The notes below the pieces were generated by a model. It saw nothing but the letters and a program-made list of their open reading frames with translations. It searched no databases and had not been told where the DNA came from. Of a stretch of 64,000 nucleotides of DNA, positions 24,568 through 32,178 are shown piece by piece. Position numbers and translations under genes: made by a program. This DNA comes from an uncultured Myxococcales bacterium. GTDB taxonomy: Bacteria; Myxococcota; Myxococcia; Myxococcales; Myxococcaceae. Location of the stretch: assembly GCA_937980205.1 (NCBI GenBank), contig CALJKW010000064.1, forward strand, positions 183,813 through 247,812, written 5' to 3'. Within the stretch, counting starts at the first letter, position 1; each line of letters opens with the position of its first letter.

Positions 24568-25464
24568 ATGCTTCGGCTCTCCCTGGTGGCATTGGCGCTC
24601 CTCGGTACCGGCTGTTCCCTCGAACGAACGCTGCTCGACGGCCAGCTGGCCGCGACGCGCAAGGCGTCGAAGTCGTTCGACACGCTCGCAGATCTCGAGG
24701 TCGCGAAGATCGGCGCGGGTTCTTCGTTGGTACAGCTCGAAGGCATGCACGTGCTCGCGCCGGACCAGAAAGATGCGTTGTTCCTGCTGCTGCAGGGCTA
24801 CGCGGGGTTCGCCTCGGCGTTCGTGGAAGACGAGTGGGAGCAGGCGGTCGACCGCGGCGACGACGACGCCGAGGTCGCGGCCGCGGCGCGCGCGAAGCTG
24901 AACTACGACCGCGCGATCGGCTACGGCACCGAGCTCATCGAGATGTCGAAGCCGGGCTTCGTCGCGGCCCAGAAGAACCGCGACACGATCCGCGCGTACT
25001 TGAAAGACCTCGGCCCCGAGGACAAGGAGACGATCCTCTGGCTCGGCATCGCGTGGATGAGCCGCGGCGGCGTCGCGGCCGAGCGGCCCGAGATCGTCGC
25101 CGAGCTGTTCGTCGGCGAGGCGCTGCTCGAGCGCGCGAACGAGCTCGACGACTCGATGGCGTACGGCCTGGGGCTCGCGGCGCTCGGCGCCTACCACGCG
25201 CGCTCTCCCGACGCCGAGCTCGCCCAGGCGAAAGAGCTCTTCGACCGCTCGTTCGCGAAGAGCGGCCGCAAGGCGCTCACGCCGCTGGTGCTGCGCGCGC
25301 AGAACCTCGCCTGCGTGTCGCACGACGAGAAAGAGTACCGGGCGCTGCTCGAAGAGGTGGTGAGCGCGCCCGACTTCCCCGAGCAGCGGCTGGAGAACAC
25401 GGTCGCGAAGCGGCGCGCGCAGCGGTACCTGCAGCCTCCGCGGCTCAAGCGGTGCGGCTTCTAA
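24568..25464 (+). CDS. TRAP transporter TatT-like TPR lipoprotein
   Basis: 298 residues from ATG 24568. Signal peptide with lipobox GTGC (Cys about 16). The mature part is almost wholly helical with TPR-like repeats: 'LLLQGYAGFASAFVEDEWEQA', 'RAKLNYDRAIGYGTELIE', 'LGIAWMSRGGVA', 'LGLAALGAYHARS'. This matches the TatT family, known from Treponema Tp0956, which forms a periplasmic trimer binding the TRAP receptor (TatP). Order tatT-receptor-permease is the same as in Treponema. The next gene follows 17 bp later with a good AAGGAG. Confidence 0.85.
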   Translation: MLRLSLVALALLGTGCSLERTLLDGQLAATRKASKSFDTLADLEVAKIGAGSSLVQLEGMHVLAPDQKDALFLLLQGYAGFASAFVEDEWEQAVDRGDDDAEVAAAARAKLNYDRAIGYGTELIEMSKPGFVAAQKNRDTIRAYLKDLGPEDKETILWLGIAWMSRGGVAAERPEIVAELFVGEALLERANELDDSMAYGLGLAALGAYHARSPDAELAQAKELFDRSFAKSGRKALTPLVLRAQNLACVSHDEKEYRALLEEVVSAPDFPEQRLENTVAKRRAQRYLQPPRLKRCGF

Positions 25465-25481
25465 GAAGGAGACGGAAAAAG

Positions 25482-26447
25482 ATGATCAGCGCACTCGTAG
25501 TGATGACCGCACTCTCGGCCGAGCCGCAGACGTTGAAGCTCGGCTCGCTCGCGCCGCGTGAGTCACCCTGGGGCCAGGTGCTGCGCGTCTGGGCGAAGGC
25601 GGTGAAGGAGAAGACGGGCGGGCAGGTCGCGCTCGACTTCTACTGGAACGCGACGCAGGGCGACGAGGCCGCGCAGATGGGCAAGGTGAAGTCCGGTCAG
25701 CTCGACGGCGCGGTCGTCACGGCGGTCGGCCTCGGCGCGATCGACAACGACGTGAACGTGCTGCAGATCCCCGGGCTCATCACCGACTGGGCCACGCTCG
25801 ACAAGGTGCGCGACGGCCTCAAAGACCACTTCGACCAGAGCTTCCGCAAGGCGGGCATCGAGATCGTGGGCTGGGGCGACGTCGGCCTGAACCGCCTCTT
25901 CACGAAGGGCTTCGCCGTCCACAAGCCGGAGGACCTGAAGGGCAAGAAGCCGTGGGTCTGGCGCGAGGACCCGGTGATTCCTCCGTTCTACCAGTCGGCT
26001 GCGAGCGGCGTGGTGCTGGTGCCGACGGGCGTGCCCGAGGCGCTGCCCGAGCTGACCACCGGCAACGCGAACACGATGGTGACCAGCGCGCTCGCCGCCG
26101 AGCAGCTGCAGTGGTCGAGCCGCCTCGACAACGTGAACCTGCTCGTGGTGTCGCCGAACGTCGGCGGGGTCGTGATCTCCTCTGCCGCGCTCGGCAAGCT
26201 CAAGCCCGAGCACAAGGCCGTCGTGCTCGAGACGGGCAAGCTCGCGTGCAAGGCGCTGTCGGACCGCATCCGCGGCGAAGACGCGCAGGCGACCGAGCGC
26301 GTGAAGAAGCGCATGGCCGTGGTCGAGCCCACGGACGCCGAGAAGGCCGAGTGGGCGAAGGTCTTCAAGGCGACCCGCGAGAAGCTCGCGAAGGGCACGT
26401 TCAAGCCCGAGCTCATCAAGAAGGTCGAAGACCTGATGGCGAAGTGA
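25482..26447 (+). CDS. TRAP transporter substrate-binding protein (DctP family)
   Basis: 321 residues from ATG 25482, with AAGGAG 10 nt upstream. Short signal peptide (MISALVVMTALSAEP), then 'LKLGSLAPRESPWGQVLRVWAKAVKEKTGGQV', the DctP-type N-terminus. Family blocks follow: 'GQLDGAVVTAVGLG', 'NVLQIPGLI', 'GWGDVGLNRLFTK' and 'PEDLKGKKPWVWREDP'. The canonical ligand Arg is expected near 'KPWVWRED'. It captures a solute, usually an organic acid, in the periplasm for the downstream permease. The adjacent TatT suggests a TPR-associated TRAP variant with a possibly hydrophobic ligand. Confidence 0.9.
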   Translation: MISALVVMTALSAEPQTLKLGSLAPRESPWGQVLRVWAKAVKEKTGGQVALDFYWNATQGDEAAQMGKVKSGQLDGAVVTAVGLGAIDNDVNVLQIPGLITDWATLDKVRDGLKDHFDQSFRKAGIEIVGWGDVGLNRLFTKGFAVHKPEDLKGKKPWVWREDPVIPPFYQSAASGVVLVPTGVPEALPELTTGNANTMVTSALAAEQLQWSSRLDNVNLLVVSPNVGGVVISSAALGKLKPEHKAVVLETGKLACKALSDRIRGEDAQATERVKKRMAVVEPTDAEKAEWAKVFKATREKLAKGTFKPELIKKVEDLMAK

Positions 26448-26476
26448 GGGGGCGCCGGTAGGATGCCGGCTTCCCC

Positions 26477-29032
26477 GTGACGGACCCCGCGCCGCCGCCT
26501 GCGCCAGCGACGAAGCCGAAGAGCGCGCTCGATCGCCTCGACGATCGGCTCACGAAGCTCGAGACGCTGCTGTGCCTCGTCACGGCGGTCTGGCTCGTCG
26601 GCTCGCTGACCCTCTGGGTGGGCCTCAAAGGCCTCGCCAGCATCACGACGAACGAGAACGCCGCGGGCGTCGTGTTCCGCGCCATCTTCGGCGCCTTCGC
26701 GCTCGGCGGGCTCGCCTGGCTCGCGACGAAGAAGCTCGAGCGGCCCAAGCGCCGCGTCATCACCGTGCTGCTCACGCTGGGCGGCGCGGTGGCGGCTCCG
26801 CTGTGGAAGGACGTCGGCACCGGCTGGGGCGCGAACCTGCTCAACTGGCTGCAGGACGGCAGCACGCTCACGCTGCTCGGCGGCCTGCGCGGCCTGGGCA
26901 CCCGGCTGACGCTCGCGCTCGCCCTGCTCGGCGGAGCGCTCGCCACCGCTGCCGGCCGCCACGTCACCATCGATCTGCTGTCGCGCTCGCTGCCGGGGCG
27001 GCTGCGCAAGCCGGCCACGCTGCTCGGAGGCCTCGCCGCCGCGCTCGTCTGCTTCACCAGCGCGTACGGCTTCGTCGACTTCATCGGCGTCGACACCTTC
27101 GACGGCCACGTCGCCACCGGAGTGCGCCGCCACTTCTTCTTCTTCCGCCGCCAGGTCGCGATGGACCTTCGCGTCGCGCCGCGCGTGCTCGCCGGTGAGA
27201 AGTGGGACGAGACCCTCTCCGGCGACGAGTGGAACGCGTGGCTCGACTCCGGCGCCTGGGGCGACTGGTTCGAGAAGGACGTCGTCGACTCGCTGCGCGA
27301 GGAGCCCGGCGCGAAGCGCGCCCCGCTGATCGTCACGCCGAAGGAGGCGCCGCGCGGGCTGCTCGCCCGCAGCCTGAACCTGCTCGTACCGCTGGGGCTG
27401 TTCTGGATCGCGCTGCGCTTCCTGCTCTGGGCGCTGCGCGGCGGGCCCACCGAGTCCGAGCACGGGCCCGCGCACGAGCCGAAGCGGCCGTGGGTGCCCG
27501 TCGCCGTGCTCGCCGCGATACCGGCGATCGCGCTGGCGCTGTTCGGCCCCATCGTCGCGCTGGTGCTGTTCGCCGCGTTCCTCGGAGCGCCGCTGTTCGC
27601 GGTGATGGGCGGGGCCGCCGAGCTCGCGTGGCTGTCGGCCGGCTCGCCGCTGAGGCACATGGCTCCGAAGGTGCTCGACGAGCAGTTCGCGGGCTCTCCG
27701 GTGCTGGTGACGATTCCGCTCTTCACGCTGCTCGGCTACGTGCTCGCCGAGAGCAAGGCGCCCGAGCGCATCGTCGGCGCGGCGCGCGCGTTCCTCGGGT
27801 GGATGCCCGGCGGCCTCGCGGTCGTCTGCCTCGTCGCCAGCGCGTTCTTCACCACGCTCACCGGCGGCAGCGGCGTCACCATCGTCGCCATCGGCGGCCT
27901 GTTGCTGCCGACGCTGCTCGGCCAGCGGTACCCCGAGAAGTTCTCGATGGGCCTGGTGACGACGGGCGGCTCGCTGGGCCTGCTGTTCCCGCCGTCGCTC
28001 GCGATCCTCGTCTACGCGCTGGTGTCCGGGCTCGACTTCACGCTGACGTTCAAGGCCGGAATCATTCCCGGGCTGCTCGTGCTCGGCATCCTCATCGTCT
28101 ACTCGGTGATCGTCGGCGTGCGCGAGAAGGTGGCGAGAGAGCCGCTGAAGCTCTCGGCGCTCGGCGCGGCGATCTGGTCGCTGAAGTGGGAGCTCGGCGT
28201 GCCGCTGATCATCCTCGCGACGATGGGCTCGGGGCTCGCGGGGCTCGACGAGAGCGCCGGGCTCGCGTGCGCGTACGCCGGCTTCTACGAGCTCGGCGTG
28301 CACCGCGACCTGAAGCCCCGGGCCGATCTGCCGCGGCTGTTGCACAAGTCGATGGCGCTGTCGGGCGCGGTGATCCTGATCCTGCTCATGGCGAACGCGC
28401 TCATGAACTGGGTGATCGATCGCCAGGTGCCGATGCACGTGCTCGAGGCGCTGACGTCGCTCGGGCTGACCGAGCGCTGGCAGTTCCTCGTCGCGCTGAA
28501 CGTGTTCCTGCTCGTGGTGGGCATGGTGATGGACGGGTTCTCGGCGATCCTCGTCGCGGTGCCGCTCGTGCTGCCGTTCGCGGCGCGCTTCGGGCTGCAC
28601 CCGTTTCACCTCGCGATGATGTTCATCTTGAACCTCGAGCTGGCGTTCTGCATGCCGCCGCTGGGGTTGAACCTGTTCATCGCGGCGTTCCGGTTTCAGA
28701 AACCGCTGTCGTCGCTGTACCGAAGCGCGCTGCCGTTCGTAGGCCTGCTCGCGCTGTCGCTCGGCATCGTGATGGCGTTTCCGAAGCTGTCGTCGATGCT
28801 GGTGCAGTCGGACATCGACGCCGCGCGAGCCCGTGCCGAGAAGCTCGGCGAGCCCCCGCGCGAGGCGTGGATCATGGAGTGCGTGCAGGCCGACTCGCTC
28901 TCGCCGCAGCCGTGCAGCGACGAGGACAAGGCGCGCTACGCGAAGGATGCGGGCAGCGAAGAGGACGAGGACTCGTCGCTGTTCGAGCAGATGATGGGTG
29001 GCGGCGCCGTCGAAGCCGATGCGGGGACGTAG
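26477..29032 (+). CDS. TRAP transporter fused permease (DctQ-DctM)
   Basis: 851 residues from GTG 26477. Residues about 25-200 contain the DctQ-like four-helix small subunit ('GGALATAAGRHVTIDLLSR' is the characteristic loop). A polar insertion of about 100 residues (about 210-300, rich in Trp, Asp and Glu: 'WDETLSGDEWNAWLDSGAWGDWFEK') separates it from the DctM large subunit with about 12 helices ('ALTGGSGVTIVAIGGLLLP' type motifs, 'TTGGSLGLLFPPSLAILVY', 'LNLELAFCMPPLGLNLFIAAF'). The C-terminus is an acidic tail. It would import the receptor's solute using an ion gradient. The inserted Trp/Asp segment is unusual. Confidence 0.9.
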   Translation: MTDPAPPPAPATKPKSALDRLDDRLTKLETLLCLVTAVWLVGSLTLWVGLKGLASITTNENAAGVVFRAIFGAFALGGLAWLATKKLERPKRRVITVLLTLGGAVAAPLWKDVGTGWGANLLNWLQDGSTLTLLGGLRGLGTRLTLALALLGGALATAAGRHVTIDLLSRSLPGRLRKPATLLGGLAAALVCFTSAYGFVDFIGVDTFDGHVATGVRRHFFFFRRQVAMDLRVAPRVLAGEKWDETLSGDEWNAWLDSGAWGDWFEKDVVDSLREEPGAKRAPLIVTPKEAPRGLLARSLNLLVPLGLFWIALRFLLWALRGGPTESEHGPAHEPKRPWVPVAVLAAIPAIALALFGPIVALVLFAAFLGAPLFAVMGGAAELAWLSAGSPLRHMAPKVLDEQFAGSPVLVTIPLFTLLGYVLAESKAPERIVGAARAFLGWMPGGLAVVCLVASAFFTTLTGGSGVTIVAIGGLLLPTLLGQRYPEKFSMGLVTTGGSLGLLFPPSLAILVYALVSGLDFTLTFKAGIIPGLLVLGILIVYSVIVGVREKVAREPLKLSALGAAIWSLKWELGVPLIILATMGSGLAGLDESAGLACAYAGFYELGVHRDLKPRADLPRLLHKSMALSGAVILILLMANALMNWVIDRQVPMHVLEALTSLGLTERWQFLVALNVFLLVVGMVMDGFSAILVAVPLVLPFAARFGLHPFHLAMMFILNLELAFCMPPLGLNLFIAAFRFQKPLSSLYRSALPFVGLLALSLGIVMAFPKLSSMLVQSDIDAARARAEKLGEPPREAWIMECVQADSLSPQPCSDEDKARYAKDAGSEEDEDSSLFEQMMGGGAVEADAGT

Positions 29033-29050
29033 CGCTTCAGCCAGTCCCCT

Positions 29051-30103
29051 CTAGAACCGCCGCACTTCCGGCTTCTCGCGCGGGACGATCTCCAGCTCTT
29101 CGTGCACGGTGCGGACGCCGTCGACCGAGCGGGCGAGGCGCATGACGTCGAGCTTCTCCCAGGCCGAGGCGACGCGGCCGGTGACGCGGACGTTGCCCGC
29201 CTTCACCTCGTAGCGGAGGTTCGAGTACTCGGAGCGGCCGAAGCGGTCGGCGAGGTCTCGCTCGATCTCCGCGTCGTTCGCCGTGATCGTGGCGCGCTTG
29301 CTCGACGGCACCACCTCGAGCTGGTTGCGCACGCGCACGACGCCGGCCACCTTGTGGGCCTCGGTCTCGGCGCGGTCCTTCGCGGCCTCGTCGGGCACCG
29401 AGCCGAACAGGGTGACGACGCCGTCGTTCGAGTCGACGTTGATGTCGCGCGTCGGCACGTTGGGCACCCCGAGCAGCTTGAGCTTCACCTGCGCGGTGAT
29501 GCGGGTGTCGGTGAGGCTGTTGCGGGGCTCGACGCGCGGCTCGCGATCGAAGGTGAGCTCGCGCTCGGCGCGGCTGGCGCGCTCGGGGCCCTGGATCTGC
29601 GAGATGACGCGTCGGACGCCGGCGATCTGATCGACGTCCGCGACCGCGCGCAGCTGATCACTGGCCGAGGCCGCCCGCCCGGCGAGCAGCACGACGCCCT
29701 TGTCCACCGACTTCACCTCGATGCGGCTGTCCTTCAGCGCCGGGTCTTCTTTCAGCATCTTCACGGCCTGGTCGCGGATGTCCGAGTCCGACCGCGCGAC
29801 GATCTTCTCCTGCGCGTTCGGCACGACCTGGAGCACGTTGTGAATGCCGCGCACTCCGGCGACCTCGCGGACGGCGCGCTCGGCGGCCTGCTTCTGCGCC
29901 GCGTCCCGCACCTTCCCGTAGAGGGTCACCACGCCGTTGTTGGTGTCGACGTGCACCTGGCTGCTCTTGAGCTCTCCCTGGGTGAGCAGTGCGAGCTTGG
30001 CCTTCGTCGTGAGCCAGCCATCGGGCGGGGCGTCGTTGGCCGCCAGCACCGGGGCCGCGAGCACGAACGCGACGACGAGGAAGAAGACGCGAAGCGGGTT
30101 CAT
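29051..30103 (-). CDS. Periplasmic protein with four BON domains
   Basis: 350 residues from ATG 30103. Cleavable signal peptide ending LAA-N. Four successive BON units (about 28-95, 105-170, 205-270, 275-345), each showing 'I...V...L......V.V..G.VTL.G.V.....K..A...A..V.GV..V.N.L'. For example 'VHVDTNNGVVTLYGKV' and 'INVDSNDGVVTLFGSV'. BON domains bind phospholipid or peptidoglycan and stabilise the envelope under osmotic stress (OsmY-like). It converges with the TRAP permease. Four copies is more than OsmY (two). Confidence 0.9.
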   Translation of the reverse strand: MNPLRVFFLVVAFVLAAPVLAANDAPPDGWLTTKAKLALLTQGELKSSQVHVDTNNGVVTLYGKVRDAAQKQAAERAVREVAGVRGIHNVLQVVPNAQEKIVARSDSDIRDQAVKMLKEDPALKDSRIEVKSVDKGVVLLAGRAASASDQLRAVADVDQIAGVRRVISQIQGPERASRAERELTFDREPRVEPRNSLTDTRITAQVKLKLLGVPNVPTRDINVDSNDGVVTLFGSVPDEAAKDRAETEAHKVAGVVRVRNQLEVVPSSKRATITANDAEIERDLADRFGRSEYSNLRYEVKAGNVRVTGRVASAWEKLDVMRLARSVDGVRTVHEELEIVPREKPEVRRF

Positions 30104-30217
30104 GGCCCGCGAGGTGAGGCAATGTCGATGCCGCACGGCGCGACGCGTACTTCGGTCGCAGGCGCGTCGCATTCCGCCTCAGACCCACATTCACGCATGC
30201 GGCAAAACAGTCACCGC

Positions 30218-30251
30218 AAAAAAAGAAGGGCCCGGTCTTTCGACCGAGCCC
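30218..30251 (-). terminator. Strong intrinsic terminator of the cold-shock gene
   Basis: On the minus strand a 10-bp stem (GGGCTCGGTC with GACCGGGCCC, one G-T pair) is capped by a GAAA tetraloop and followed by TTCTTTTTTT. It lies about 40 bp after the csp stop. On the plus strand the same hairpin is followed by a T6 run, so it can also work in the other direction. Confidence 0.9.
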
Positions 30252-30291
30252 CAACTTTTTTGTGAACCCCCGCTTGAAGACGTGGTTCGAA

Positions 30292-30495
30292 TCAGGCCGC
30301 GCGAACGTTCTGCGCCTGGAGGCCCTTCGGGCCGCGCGTCACGTCGAAGCTGACCTTCTGGCCTTCGGCCAGGGTCCGGAAGCCGTCCATCTGAATCGCA
30401 GTGTGGTGGCAGAAAACGTCTTCGCCGCCGCCGTCCTGCACGATGAACCCGAACCCCTTCGCATCGTTGAACCACTTCACAGTACCAGTTGCCAT
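30292..30495 (-). CDS. Cold-shock domain protein (CspA family)
   Basis: 67 residues, the standard single-domain length. RNP1 KGFGFI and RNP2 VFCHH (the usual VFVHH with Cys) are both present, in 'TGTVKWFNDAKGFGFIVQD' and 'EDVFCHHTAIQMDGFRTL'. It binds single-stranded nucleic acid and melts RNA structure. Its mRNA has a 5' untranslated hairpin at 30520-30539 and ends at a strong terminator, so it is monocistronic. The preceding minus-strand sequence contains AAGGA about 10 nt before the ATG. Confidence 0.97.
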   Translation of the reverse strand: MATGTVKWFNDAKGFGFIVQDGGGEDVFCHHTAIQMDGFRTLAEGQKVSFDVTRGPKGLQAQNVRAA

Positions 30496-30519
30496 TGTTT
30501 CGACTGTCCTTACCTTTCG

Positions 30520-30539
30520 CCGGCGGAAAAGCCCGCCGG
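30520..30539 (-). promoter_or_regulatory. 5' untranslated hairpin of the cold-shock mRNA
   Basis: CCGGCGG and CCGCCGG form a perfect 7-bp GC stem with a 6-nt loop, located 25-44 nt before the csp start and just upstream of the AAAGGTAAGGA ribosome-binding region. Cold-shock mRNAs often have thermosensitive leaders; here a role in stability or translation is inference. Confidence 0.5.
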
Positions 30540-30613
30540 GTCCCCCGCGCTCGCAGCCGGACGACGGGTTGCGCTTCTAGCCAAAACGGTTTCCCAAAGT
30601 CCAATCACCACGG

Positions 30614-30973
30614 TCATTTGATCTGCCCTGCCAGAACGATGATCGGCAGGTACAAAGCAGCCATCGTCAACAGCAACAACGCGATGCCGCCGCCGGCGGT
30701 GAGCGAGAGGATCAGCGGGCGCTCGCGCGGTCGGACGATGCCGCCGAGGGTGCCTCCCGCGAGGAAAAGCAGTGCGGCGGTCGACGTGACGGGCTTGACC
30801 GCGAGCTTCGAGATGAACGGCAGCGCGTCGGTGCCGCCGAGGTCGGCGAACATCTGCGCGAAGCGCGGCGCGACGGTGAACGGCAACGCCGCGAAGGAGA
30901 ACGCGCAGGCGAAGATGACGACGCCGGCGATGGCCGTGATGGCGGTGAACGGCCGCGGCGCGGACGGGCTCAC
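30614..30973 (-). CDS. Small inner-membrane protein downstream of sucB
   Basis: 119 residues from GTG 30973, overlapping the sucB stop by four bases. Three hydrophobic segments (about 10-35, 55-75, 90-115). The first segment plus 'FTVAPRFAQMFADLGG.DALPFISKL' resembles the membrane hairpin of type II secretion F-domain proteins, though the protein is far too short to be one. Function unknown; co-translated with the 2-oxoglutarate dehydrogenase genes. Confidence 0.65.
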   Translation of the reverse strand: MSPSAPRPFTAITAIAGVVIFACAFSFAALPFTVAPRFAQMFADLGGTDALPFISKLAVKPVTSTAALLFLAGGTLGGIVRPRERPLILSLTAGGGIALLLLTMAALYLPIIVLAGQIK

Positions 30974-32172
30974 ACCTCGAGCAGCATGCGCTCGGGCGTC
31001 TCGATGCACTCCTTGATCCGGACGAGGAACTGCACTGCCTCGCGGCCGTCGATGAGCCGGTGATCGTAGGAGAGCGCCACGTACATGATCGGGCGGATCA
31101 CGACCTGGCCGTCCCTCGCGACCGGGCGCTCGACGATGTTGTGCATGCCGAGGATGCCGGTCTGCGGCGGGTTCAAGATGGGCGTCGAGAGCATCGAGCC
31201 GAAGATGCCGCCGTTCGAGATGGTGAACGTGCCGCCCTGCAGGTCCGAGAGCTGCAGCTTGTCGTTGCGCGCCTTCGTGCCGAGCTCGGCGATGACCTTC
31301 TCGAGCTCCGCCATCGAGAGCTGATCCGCGTTGCGGACGATGGGCACCACGAGGCCGCGGCTGCCGGAGACCGCCACGCCGATGTCGTAGTAGTGGTGGA
31401 AGACGACGTCGTCGCCGTCGATGAACGCGTTGACGGCGGGGAACGCCTTCAGCGCCTCGATCGCGGCCTTCACGAAGAACGACATGAAGCCGAGCTTGAT
31501 GCCGTGCTTCTTCTCGAAGCGCTCGTTGTACTGCTTGCGCAGCGCCATCACCGCGCCCATGTCGACTTCGTTGAACGTGGTGAGGATGGCGGCGTTGTTC
31601 TGCGCCTGCAGCAGCCGCTCGGCGACGCGCTTGCGCAGCGTCGTCATCGGCACGCGCTCTTCGCCGCGCGGGCCGGTGGGCGCCTTCATCTGGGGGGCGG
31701 GCGCCTGCGACGGCGCCTGCTGCGCCTGCGCGGGCGTCGAGGCCTTGAGCACGTCGTCCTTCATCACGCGGCCGTTCGAGCCCGAGCCCGTGACGCTGGA
31801 GGGGTCGATGCCCTTGTCGGCGGCGACGGCGCGCGCGACCGGCGTGGGGGCAGGGCGGTCGCTCACCGCCGGCTGCGTGGGCGCTGGCGCAGCGGCCGCG
31901 GCGGGCTTCGCCTCGGCCTTCGGAGCCGCCTTGCCGGCGGCGCCTTCGGCGATCGTCGCGAGGACGTCGCCGATCTTCACCTTCGAGCCCGACGGGTGCA
32001 GGATCTTCGTGATCGCGCCGGCCGCGGGGGCCTGCACGTCGATCGTCACCTTGTCCGTCTCGAGCACGACCACGGGCTCGTCGACGGCGACGGCGTCGCC
32101 CTCGTTCTTGTTCCACTTCCCGACGACCGCCTCGACGATCGACTCACCCAACTGCGGAACCGTCACGTCCAT
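30970..32172 (-). CDS. sucB: Dihydrolipoamide succinyltransferase (2-oxoglutarate dehydrogenase E2)
   Basis: 400 residues. Lipoyl domain at 1-80 with the lipoyl Lys in ETDKVTIDV, an Ala/Pro linker, the peripheral-subunit-binding domain ('APTPVARAVAADKGIDPSSVTGSG', about 108-140) and the catalytic acyltransferase domain to the C-terminus with LSYDHRLIDGREAV (His and Asp of the active site). It transfers the succinyl group to CoA in the TCA cycle. Seven bases after sucA in the same operon. The E3 gene is not in the window. Confidence 0.97.
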   Translation of the reverse strand: MDVTVPQLGESIVEAVVGKWNKNEGDAVAVDEPVVVLETDKVTIDVQAPAAGAITKILHPSGSKVKIGDVLATIAEGAAGKAAPKAEAKPAAAAAPAPTQPAVSDRPAPTPVARAVAADKGIDPSSVTGSGSNGRVMKDDVLKASTPAQAQQAPSQAPAPQMKAPTGPRGEERVPMTTLRKRVAERLLQAQNNAAILTTFNEVDMGAVMALRKQYNERFEKKHGIKLGFMSFFVKAAIEALKAFPAVNAFIDGDDVVFHHYYDIGVAVSGSRGLVVPIVRNADQLSMAELEKVIAELGTKARNDKLQLSDLQGGTFTISNGGIFGSMLSTPILNPPQTGILGMHNIVERPVARDGQVVIRPIMYVALSYDHRLIDGREAVQFLVRIKECIETPERMLLEV

Positions 32173-32178
32173 GTCTGT

